From DASPXY01 sp038227745 (GTDB lineage: Bacteria > Planctomycetota > Planctomycetia > Gemmatales > Gemmataceae): a stretch of DNA of 11,759 bases. Each line of letters begins with the position of its first letter. The first letter of the stretch is position 1. The stretch covers positions 1-11,759 of the forward strand of contig JBBRPS010000278.1 in the NCBI GenBank assembly GCA_038227745.1. The letters run 5' to 3'. The position numbers and the translations under genes are program-made. Of this stretch, positions 1 through 5,616 are shown in pieces. The notes beneath the pieces were generated by a model. The model searched no databases. It was given only the letters and a program-made list of their open reading frames with translations, and had not been told where the DNA came from.

Positions 1-34
1 ACGCCATCGCGTCGTGGCCCAGCGTTGTCAATCT

Positions 35-1114
35 CTACTGCGCCCCCTCCGCCTGGCGCGACCCGGGGAAGCGCTGTAGCACCTTCTCCAGGCACAGCAC
101 TGCCTGCTGCGGTTGATTGCGGCGCACCCACGTCTCGGCCTGCGACAGGTACAGCCCGCTCAGACGGTCGTCAAGACTCTGACACACCGCCTGCAGCCAC
201 TCCGGATTGTCCTTGATGTCCGCCGCCATCTGCACCGCCTGCGTCGCCTCGGCCAGGTCGCCGTAGTTCGCGATCAGCAGCTCGCAGCGGTCCAGGCACG
301 ACAGGAACTGCTGCTGCTTGCGGTCCTCGACCGCCTGGGCCAGCAGCTCGCGGGCGCGGCGCGCCCGCTGCTGCGTGCGGACGTCGGTGTTCCGGCTCAG
401 GGCGCTGAGCTGGTCACTCGCCGCGCGCGCCGTCTGCGTGCCGGCGAAGTCACGCACCAGCGCCGCCAGGGCGTCCGTGGCCTCCGCGGCCTGCCCCTTC
501 TCGCTCAACCGTCGCGCCGCCGTCAGCCGCGCCGCCGCCCGCCCCTCGACTTCCTTGAACAGCTTGTCCGCCTTTGCCTGAACCGGTCGGCCCTTGCCAT
601 CCTCCAGGACCGCCTTGAGCAGGCCGATGGCCTGCGGGAAGTCACCCTTCTCGGCGGCCTTCTCCGCCTCCTGGCAGTCGCGGACCATCCAGGCGGGGCT
701 CACGACCAGGGCGAGCACGCGCTGCAGGTTCTCGTGGAACTCGGGCGCCTCCTTGTAGCCGACCATCGTCCCGATGATTTTGCCGTCGGGCGCCGCCATC
801 ACGATCGTCGGGTAACTCTGGATGCTCAGCATCTGCGTCAGCGTCGGCTCGCGGTTGGCGTCGATCTTGAGGGGCACGAACTGTTCGTTCATCACCCGGC
901 TGACGGTGGCATCGCGGAAGGTGTTCTCGTCGAGCTTGCGGCAGTAGAAACAGTTCTCGGTCCCGAAGTCAATCACCAGGGGGAGGCCCTTGGCCTCGGC
1001 CTCCTTGCGGGCGGCGTTGTAGTCGTGACGCCACTGCACCTCCTGCGCGGCGGCCAACGTAGGGACCACGAGACAAGCGATGGGCACTAGAAGGCAGGAG
1101 GCTAACTTCCGCAT
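35..1114 (-). CDS. Exported thioredoxin-like protein with helical C-terminal half
   Basis: The 359-residue product starts with a signal peptide (MRK, a hydrophobic stretch to about residue 20, then an A-A-A-Q cleavage region), so it probably acts outside the inner membrane. Residues 30-135 form a thioredoxin fold: strand LPLVIDF, redox pair C55-F-Y-C58, and the cis-proline in Y-P102-T. This matches thioredoxin_7/DUF255-like single-domain proteins, whose members reduce or isomerise disulfides. Residues 140-359 are Ala/Gln/Arg-rich and helical with TPR-like spacing (for example the segments near 157-167 and 338-350), suggesting a protein-docking surface; no exact repeat is clear. The start is supported by a GGAAGGGG ribosome site 5-8 bases upstream. 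It lies 85 bp after xerC on the same strand and may be the last gene of that operon. The substrate is unknown. Confidence 0.88.
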   Translation of the reverse strand: MRKLASCLLVPIACLVVPTLAAAQEVQWRHDYNAARKEAEAKGLPLVIDFGTENCFYCRKLDENTFRDATVSRVMNEQFVPLKIDANREPTLTQMLSIQSYPTIVMAAPDGKIIGTMVGYKEAPEFHENLQRVLALVVSPAWMVRDCQEAEKAAEKGDFPQAIGLLKAVLEDGKGRPVQAKADKLFKEVEGRAAARLTAARRLSEKGQAAEATDALAALVRDFAGTQTARAASDQLSALSRNTDVRTQQRARRARELLAQAVEDRKQQQFLSCLDRCELLIANYGDLAEATQAVQMAADIKDNPEWLQAVCQSLDDRLSGLYLSQAETWVRRNQPQQAVLCLEKVLQRFPGSRQAEGAQ

Positions 1115-1199
1115 GGTCGTTCCCCTTCCGTTGACGTGGGTGACAATCCCTGGTGAGTGAGTCGTGTGGGGTCGGCGTCGGGTAGTTCGGGCCGTTCGG

Positions 1200-2096
1200 T
1201 CAGGCGCGCGGGTGCGCCTTGTCGTAGCTGTCGCGCAGGCGGCTGGTGGTTACGTGGGTGTAAATCTGGGTGGTACCGAGACTGCGGTGGCCGAGCAGTT
1301 CCTGCACGCTGCGGATGTCGGCGCCGCGGTCGAGCAGGTGAGTGGCGAAGCTGTGCCGCAGGCTGTGCGGGCTGGTGCGCGGGTCGAGGCCGGCCTGGGC
1401 GAGGTACTTCGCGAGCAGCCGGCCGACGCTGCGCGAGGTCAGGCGCGTCCCGTTCTTGTTCAGGAACAGTGCGGCCGGCCCCTTGCCCGGCCGCACCAGG
1501 CCGCCGCGGGCTTCGAGCCAGCGGCGGATCGCCTCGAGGGCCTGGGGGCCGAGCAGCGCCAGGCGCTCGCGCTTGCCCTTGCCGCGCACCGTCGCGAGGC
1601 CGCTGTCGAGGTCCACCTCGGTGAGGTCCAGCCCGGTCAATTCGCTGACGCGCAGGCCGGCCGAGTAGAGCGTCTCGAAGATGGCCCGGTCGCGCAGGCC
1701 GAGGGGCGTGCCGGCGGGCGGAGCCTCCAGCAGGTGGGCGACGGCCTCCTCGCCGAGGAAGTGCGGCAGCTTCTTGTCCTGGCGCGGGCCGCGCAGACCA
1801 TCGGCGGGGTTCGCGGTCAGGGTCCCCTGCCGGCACAGGAAGCGGCACCAGGAGCGGACGGCGGCAATGCGGCGGGCGATGGTCGTCTTGGCGTAGCCCT
1901 GGTCGTGCAGCCAGACCGTGTGCGCGCGGAGCAGGCGCGTCGTCAGCAGGGCGGGGTCGAGGGCGCGGCCGGGCAGCTTGGTGCGCAAGAACTCCAGGGC
2001 CTGCGTCAGGTCCTCGCGGTACGACTTGACGGTGTGCGCCGAGGCGTTCTTCTCCAGGGCCAGATGGCGGAGGAACTCGGCCAGCGCTTCTTCCAT
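1200..2096 (-). CDS. xerC: Tyrosine recombinase, XerC type
   Basis: The 298-residue protein has the full length and architecture of XerC/XerD. An N-terminal SAM-like core-binding domain (about 1-90, containing the NASAHTVKSYREDL signature) precedes the catalytic domain (about 108-290). All active-site residues are visible: R149 in AGLRVSEL, K173 in RGKGK, H244 and R247 in HSLRHSFATH, H270 in LLGHRS and nucleophile Y279 in QIYTHV. Members of the family resolve chromosome dimers at dif by strand exchange with a partner recombinase. The spacing of residues is close to that of Escherichia coli XerC, which argues for a housekeeping recombinase rather than a phage or integron integrase; XerD cannot be excluded. 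A GGAG site lies about 9 bases before the ATG. The gene is 25 bp after the small upstream gene, so the two are probably co-transcribed. Confidence 0.93.
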   Translation of the reverse strand: MEEALAEFLRHLALEKNASAHTVKSYREDLTQALEFLRTKLPGRALDPALLTTRLLRAHTVWLHDQGYAKTTIARRIAAVRSWCRFLCRQGTLTANPADGLRGPRQDKKLPHFLGEEAVAHLLEAPPAGTPLGLRDRAIFETLYSAGLRVSELTGLDLTEVDLDSGLATVRGKGKRERLALLGPQALEAIRRWLEARGGLVRPGKGPAALFLNKNGTRLTSRSVGRLLAKYLAQAGLDPRTSPHSLRHSFATHLLDRGADIRSVQELLGHRSLGTTQIYTHVTTSRLRDSYDKAHPRA

Positions 2097-2121
2097 GGGG
2101 CAACTCTCCAGTCCAGGCGGC

Positions 2122-2340
2122 TCACCTGCGGGCGCGCTGCGCCGGGGGTTCCGCGCCGGCGGCCTGTTCGCGCGCCTTCTCGGTGAGGACGGCGGCGTCG
2201 AACCAGCTGAAGCTCAATTGCGGGTCCGCCGCCTGGTCGCGGAAGGTGTCGATCAGCGGCTGACGGCTGTCGTCGTCGTACACGAAGATGTAGCGTTCCT
2301 GTCCCTTGATCAAGGCGAGGACGTTGAATTCGCGTGCCAC
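2122..2340 (-). CDS. Small conserved-looking protein of unknown function (72 aa)
   Basis: I do not recognise a named family. The protein begins (V/M)AREFNVLALIKG and continues with a strand-rich section QERYIFVYDDDSR, then an amphipathic segment and a charged Ala/Arg/Glu-rich tail. It has no signal peptide, membrane span or cysteines, so a small soluble cytosolic protein is likely. The GTG at 2338-2340 is chosen as start because a near-perfect GGAGGTGA site sits four bases upstream; an in-frame ATG at 2370 would place that strong site inside the coding region. The gene precedes xerC by 25 bp on the same strand, and the spacing suggests one transcript. A regulatory or accessory role next to the recombinase is only an inference from position. 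Confidence 0.75.
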   Translation of the reverse strand: MAREFNVLALIKGQERYIFVYDDDSRQPLIDTFRDQAADPQLSFSWFDAAVLTEKAREQAAGAEPPAQRARR

Positions 2341-2344
2341 CGGT

Positions 2345-2352
2345 TCACCTCC
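2345..2352 (-). promoter_or_regulatory. Ribosome binding site that fixes a GTG start
   Basis: GGAGGTGA on the minus strand, four bases before the GTG at 2340. It is an almost complete anti-16S match and selects this GTG over the in-frame ATG at 2370. Confidence 0.75.
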
Positions 2353-2486
2353 CTGTGCGCAGGAGATCATGAGGGTCCGGGGTTAACTATCGGCGCGCGG
2401 ACGATGAGACTTTGCCGAAAAAACAGAAGGCTCAAAAGCGGGGGAGGAAGGCGGCGCCCCAGGCTGCCCGGTTTGCCCAGCGCCCG

Positions 2487-2555
2487 CCCCGTTTAGCCGC
2501 GGTTCGCAGAATCGCGCTCGGCGAACGCGGTTCTGCGAACCGCGGCTAAACGGGG
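2487..2555. repeat. Hairpin element with 25-bp perfect inverted arms
   Basis: Arms 2487-2511 and 2531-2555 are perfect reverse complements over 25 bp, containing the TTTAGCCGCGG core. In RNA the stem can extend by a T-G wobble and a CGCG/CGCG pairing (2513-2516 with 2526-2529), leaving a 9-base loop. It begins 3 bp after the stop of the histidine kinase gene. It could act as a transcription barrier or RNA 3'-end stabiliser, but no T-tract follows on either strand, so it is not a classical intrinsic terminator. The length and perfection suggest a dispersed palindromic element (REP/MITE-like). Confidence 0.85.
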
Positions 2556-2558
2556 CAG

Positions 2559-4202
2559 TCACTTTTTCACCACCTCCGCGGGCACGGTCATGGTGAACGT
2601 CGAGCCCTTGCCGTGGGTGCTCTGGACGGACACGTCACCGCCCATCATGCGGGCCAGGTGGCGCGTGATCGCCAGGCCCAGGCCGGTGCCGCCGTACTTC
2701 CGCGTCGTCCCCGCGTCCGCCTGATGGAAGCGGTTGAACAGGCCCTGTAACTGCTCCGCCGTCAAGCCGATGCCCGTGTCCGAGACGGCGAACTCGAAAC
2801 AGTCCTGCCCCTCCCGCAGCTGCCGCGTCACCGTCAGCCCTACCCGGCCGCCCTTCGTGAACTTGCAGGCGTTGCTCAACAGGTTCAGCAGGCACTGCTT
2901 GATGCGCATCGGGTCGGCGTGGATCGAACCGACCGCCGCCGGGCACTCCACCAGCAGGTTGTTGCCGTTCTTCTCCGCCAGCGGCAGGACCGTCGATTTC
3001 ACCTCCTCGATGAACGGCCCCACCTCGAATGTCTCCAGCACCAGGTCCATGCGGCCAGCCTCGATCTTCGACAAATCGAGGATGTCGTTGATCAGGGCCA
3101 GCAGGTGCCGCGCGGCCGAGAGGATCTTGTCGAGGGTGGTGATCGTCTCCTTCGCGCCCGTGTCCTCGGCCTCTTCCTTGAGCATCTCGCTGTAGCCGAT
3201 GACGCCGTTCAGGGGCGTGCGCAGCTCGTGGCTCATGGTGGCGAGGAACGCACTCTTGGCGGCGTCGGCCTGGACTGAGGCCTCGACGGCGACGCGCAGC
3301 CGCGTCGATTCGGCCTCGCTCTCCAGCCTGCTCATGCCGTTGCTCACGATGCTCGCGAGCAGCTGCACCAGCTGCGCCTCCAGCGGCCCGATCTCGGTCC
3401 GCCGCGCCGACAGGCTGCGCGAGCCGTAGACCGCGCCGACGACGTTGTCCTTGGCGTCGAAGATCGGCGAGGCGACGACGGTCTGCACGCCCTGCAGGCT
3501 CTCCGCCGAGTTGTTCTTGACCGACGACTGGAAGAACGTCCGCCGCTCCTCGACGACGTGGCGCAGGATCGTGTAGCTGAACTCGCGGCCGGCGCCGCCC
3601 TCGTCGCGGAACGCGCGGGCCATGACCTCCCAGGCGTCGCCCTGGCGCAGCAGCACCAGGCCGCGGTCCAGGCCGACCAGGTCCACCAGGGCCTGCGCCG
3701 TCTGCTGGTAGAACTCCTCGGTGCCGGGGGCGGCCCGCTGCACGGCGCACGCCGTCTCGAACCACTGCACCAGCGTCTCGGCCGATGGCGTCGGGCCGAT
3801 CCTCGTCAGGCCCGGGCCGCTCTCGCCGGGGGCCTTGGCGCGGACCGGCTGGGCGACCGTGGCCAGGTACTCGCGCCGCACCGTGTCGCCGGTCGCGGGC
3901 TCGATGTCGATCACCGAGTCGCCGACCGAGAGGCGGGCGGGGAGATCCAACTCGAAGGAGCCGGCGGGCAGGATGCTGCTGTTGGCCGACAGCCAGATCG
4001 GCTGCTTCAGGCTCAGGTTCTCGACGCGCAGCTTGCCGGTAGGGGTCTCCTGGATGCGGACGTGGTCCTTCGACACGTAGGGGTCGTGGATGGTGCAGCG
4101 CGCCATGTCTCCCCGCCGGGGACCACGGCCGAACTCCAGCGGCCCTTCGGCGTGCTCCATCTGCTGCCGTTCCCGTTCGTTGCTCACGTAACAGCGAAGC
4201 AT
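2559..4202 (-). CDS. FHA-GAF hybrid sensor histidine kinase, orphan and cytosolic
   Basis: The 547-residue product has three parts. An FHA domain (about 18-100) shows G25-R26, S44 and H47 in YVSKDHVRI and N62, the residues that normally read phosphothreonine. A GAF domain (about 161-290) is followed by a short helical linker. The kinase core has the H-box SHELRTP with phospho-acceptor H325, N-box LLNLLSNACKF (N444), G1 box DTGIGL (D475), F-box around NRFHQAD and G2 box GGTGLGL (504-510). No membrane segment, signal peptide or receiver domain is present, so the signal is intracellular and the phosphate must go to a separate regulator that is not in this window. The start at 4202 is preferred over an ATG at 4328 because GGAGG lies 8 bases upstream, the FHA domain begins soon after it, and the extra 42 residues look like untranslated leader. 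The FHA domain suggests coupling to Ser/Thr kinase signalling (inference). Confidence 0.92.
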   Translation of the reverse strand: MLRCYVSNERERQQMEHAEGPLEFGRGPRRGDMARCTIHDPYVSKDHVRIQETPTGKLRVENLSLKQPIWLSANSSILPAGSFELDLPARLSVGDSVIDIEPATGDTVRREYLATVAQPVRAKAPGESGPGLTRIGPTPSAETLVQWFETACAVQRAAPGTEEFYQQTAQALVDLVGLDRGLVLLRQGDAWEVMARAFRDEGGAGREFSYTILRHVVEERRTFFQSSVKNNSAESLQGVQTVVASPIFDAKDNVVGAVYGSRSLSARRTEIGPLEAQLVQLLASIVSNGMSRLESEAESTRLRVAVEASVQADAAKSAFLATMSHELRTPLNGVIGYSEMLKEEAEDTGAKETITTLDKILSAARHLLALINDILDLSKIEAGRMDLVLETFEVGPFIEEVKSTVLPLAEKNGNNLLVECPAAVGSIHADPMRIKQCLLNLLSNACKFTKGGRVGLTVTRQLREGQDCFEFAVSDTGIGLTAEQLQGLFNRFHQADAGTTRKYGGTGLGLAITRHLARMMGGDVSVQSTHGKGSTFTMTVPAEVVKK

Positions 4203-4210
4203 GGCTCGAG

Positions 4211-4215
4211 CCTCC
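4211..4215 (-). promoter_or_regulatory. Ribosome binding site deciding the histidine kinase start
   Basis: GGAGG on the minus strand, 8 bases before the ATG at 4202. It supports the shorter 547-residue protein. Confidence 0.6.
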
Positions 4216-4261
4216 ACGACCTGTCGGAAAAGGGGAGAGCCGGCCTCACCCGGCCGAGTGT

Positions 4262-4291
4262 AAGATAAGGGAAACGCGGGAGAGGGGTAAA
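4262..4291 (-). promoter_or_regulatory. Possible sigma70-type promoter for the histidine kinase gene
   Basis: TTTACC (4286-4291), an 18-bp spacer and TATCTT (4262-4267) on the minus strand, about 60 bp before the ATG at 4202. Each hexamer matches the consensus at four of six positions, so the call is weak. It would lie inside the longer alternative reading frame, which again favours the shorter start. Confidence 0.3.
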
Positions 4292-4593
4292 GAGCAAAGC
4301 GGCGGGCCGGGGCGTCGCGCCTGGACACCGCCCTTAGCCCGGATTATGCATACCTGCGACCAGCAAGGGCTCGTCAAAGAACATAAGACACTTGATCATC
4401 ATGATTTGTGTCGATCCCTCACGGCCGAGCAGCAGAAGCAGACTGTTCCGGATGGGACCGGCCGTCGGCAGACGTGATGGCATGGTCTCCTGACATCCGC
4501 TCGGACACGGACCGGTGCGGTCGGGGCCGCCCCCGACGAACTCTGCGGTATGTGTTGACGGCCCCACCTGCACCGCGCGTTCAGCGATTCTCT

Positions 4594-4612
4594 CCCCTCG
4601 CATGTCGAGGGG
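4594..4612 (-). terminator. Small hairpin after the toxin-antitoxin operon
   Basis: A 7-bp perfect stem (CCCCTCG/CGAGGGG) with a 5-base loop begins 6 bp after the DUF5615 stop codon. There is no T-run behind it, so it is at best a weak or Rho-assisted 3' end. Confidence 0.35.
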
Positions 4613-4618
4613 TGGATT

Positions 4619-4984
4619 TCAGCCTCGTTTCTGGAACGTGATCGTCTCGCGGTCGGGCGATCGCAAGCCGTTCTCCAGATTGCGGACGGCGCGAGCGATG
4701 TCTCCCAAGGTCATGTTGTTCCGCGGGTTGTAGTCGTAACGAACGACCAGGACGCCTGCGTGATGACCCTTCGCGGCAGAGACGACCAAGTCGTGCAAGG
4801 CCTCGAAGTCGTCGTAGTTCCGCGTCAGGACGGCCCGCTGGTCACGGATGGCGTGGGCCAGGTGGGCCTGGTCGCTGCTGCCGACCAGGCCCACGTCGGC
4901 GGGGATCAGGACGTCATGTCCGTCACGGCGCAACAATCGGATGAGGCCGGGATCGACGCTGTCGTCGTCGATGTACAGCCTCAT
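4619..4984 (-). CDS. DUF5615 PIN-like protein, probable toxin of a TA pair
   Basis: The 121-residue protein has the DUF5615 (Mut7-C/PIN-like) layout: an N-terminal strand with acidic cluster D6-D7-D8, a predicted helix and strand GHDVLIPAD, a conserved S-D38 in the middle, and T54-R-N-Y-D58-D59-F60, which matches the family T-x-[DN]-x-D-F motif. The acidic residues are where PIN-fold nucleases bind metal. Family knowledge places such proteins as the likely ribonuclease toxin beside a DUF433 antitoxin; activity is not proven by sequence. Its ATG overlaps the stop of the DUF433 gene by ATGA (4981-4984), so translation is probably coupled. Length is normal for the family and no damage is visible. 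Confidence 0.85.
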   Translation of the reverse strand: MRLYIDDDSVDPGLIRLLRRDGHDVLIPADVGLVGSSDQAHLAHAIRDQRAVLTRNYDDFEALHDLVVSAAKGHHAGVLVVRYDYNPRNNMTLGDIARAVRNLENGLRSPDRETITFQKRG

Positions 4985-5328
4985 AGACCGAGCCTCATGC
5001 GCTCCTCGGTCGTAAGGGGACGAGGCCTGCCGCTGTATTTAATGGCGGGGTCATTCATGCCTCTCGCCTCCCTCCGCAGGTCAGCCTTGCGTTTGTCCTC
5101 GCGCAATTCCGGGGGGTCGCTCGCGCAATACGCAATCGCCTCTAGAACCGCTTCCAGGGGGATGCCCCAATCCTCGGCGAGCTGTTCCGGCGTGCGCGGC
5201 TCCTTTTCGATGAAAGACTCGCAATAGAGCGTCCACGCCCAGATGCGTTTCCCTTTGATGCACAGCTGCTGGTAGCTCGACCCCGGCCTGCGCTCCAGAT
5301 ACTTCCACTCACGCGGCGTCTCGGACAT
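4981..5328 (-). CDS. DUF433 domain protein, probable antitoxin
   Basis: The 115-residue protein contains the DUF433 core (about 17-75). A short beta segment, CIKGKRIWAWTLY, precedes the winged-helix-like signature RTPEQLAEDWGIPLEAVLEAIAYC, which resembles the family's T-P-E-E-I-A-x-D-[YF]-P-L-x-x-x-x-V-x-x-A-[LI]-x-Y. The charged C-terminal tail (76-115) extends beyond the usual core and may wrap the DUF5615 partner (inference). The ATG is supported by AAGGAGGG 8 bases upstream (5337-5344) and by a strong promoter at 5353-5381. As first gene of the operon with a DNA-binding-like fold, it may repress its own promoter. Confidence 0.83.
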   Translation of the reverse strand: MSETPREWKYLERRPGSSYQQLCIKGKRIWAWTLYCESFIEKEPRTPEQLAEDWGIPLEAVLEAIAYCASDPPELREDKRKADLRREARGMNDPAIKYSGRPRPLTTEERMRLGL

Positions 5329-5352
5329 GGCGTGTGCCCTCCTTCTCGCTCC

Positions 5353-5381
5353 ATGATACCTGCAGCCGGCCGGCGCTACAA
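5353..5381 (-). promoter_or_regulatory. Sigma70-type promoter of the DUF433/DUF5615 operon
   Basis: On the minus strand TTGTAG (5376-5381), a 17-bp spacer and TATCAT (5353-5358) give 4/6 and 5/6 consensus matches with ideal spacing. The predicted start of transcription, near 5346, lies just before the ribosome site. The spacer holds the 10-bp palindrome GCCGGCCGGC (5365-5374), well placed as an operator for autoregulation by the antitoxin (inference). Confidence 0.6.
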
Positions 5382-5493
5382 TGCCGCCCTATGGAAGCAA
5401 GAGGCGAGAAGAACGGAGTGACTCGGTCGCCTCTCTTCCTCGGTCCTCGGTCCTTCGTCATCTCCGTTTTTTCGGGGACATTTCGGAAAACAA

Positions 5494-5574
5494 GAACAAT
5501 GGAAAGGGGTCAGGTTTCGTTTCATACGATTCTGAAAAACGTATGAAACGAAACCTGACCCCTTTCCATTGTTC
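5494..5574. repeat. Hairpin element with 35-bp perfect inverted arms
   Basis: Arms 5494-5528 and 5540-5574 are perfect reverse complements over 35 bp, separated by an 11-base AT-rich loop. The arms carry the AAAGGGGTCAGG core. From memory, arms with GGGGTCAGG are common in repeats linked to Y1 (IS200-like/REP-associated) transposases, so a REP/MITE-type element is the best reading. No transposase gene is nearby. It lies between the stop of the exported beta-helix gene and the promoter of the DUF433 gene, and is more AT-rich than its surroundings. Confidence 0.88.
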
Positions 5575-5576
5575 GG

Positions 5577-5604
5577 CTGTCAAAGACACGCGTGTCTTCG
5601 ACAG
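5577..5604 (-). terminator. 28-bp palindrome after the beta-helix protein gene
   Basis: Two adjoining 14-base halves (5577-5590 and 5591-5604) are complementary except at one position, which becomes a G-U pair in minus-strand RNA. It starts 12 bp after the stop of the exported protein gene, so it may help end or stabilise that transcript. No T-tract follows, and it could instead belong to the neighbouring hairpin element. Confidence 0.5.
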
Positions 5605-5616
5605 GCGGCTAACCTT

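Larger units (their letters stand above)
4203..4618. other. 416-bp stretch without a supported gene
   Basis: It holds the leader and possible promoter of the histidine kinase gene (near 4262-4291) and a small hairpin after the DUF5615 gene (4594-4612). An 89-codon minus-strand frame (4334-4603) lacks a ribosome site and has unusual composition for a gene, so it is not called. The rest shows nothing recognisable. Confidence 0.6.

Noticed and set aside
113..1090. Long plus-strand open frame opposite the thioredoxin-like gene
   Set aside because: It is Arg/Leu/Gly-rich, has no recognisable domain and mirrors a gene with clear motifs; high GC produces such antisense frames.
1200..2096. XerC-type recombinase considered as an integron or phage integrase
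   Set aside because: Length and residue spacing match housekeeping XerC, no integron-specific insertion is seen, and no attachment repeats or cassette genes are nearby.
1164..2186. Long plus-strand open frame opposite xerC
   Set aside because: The opposite strand encodes all XerC catalytic residues; this frame has no domain or ribosome site and is compositional.
4334..4603. 89-codon minus-strand frame between the histidine kinase and the DUF5615 gene
   Set aside because: No ribosome site, no recognisable fold, and it overlaps the hairpin after the toxin gene and the leader of the next one.
5400..5434. 8-bp inverted repeat (AGAGGCGA) upstream of the DUF433 promoter
   Set aside because: Arms of 8 bp with a 19-base loop are expected by chance in a region of this size and composition.
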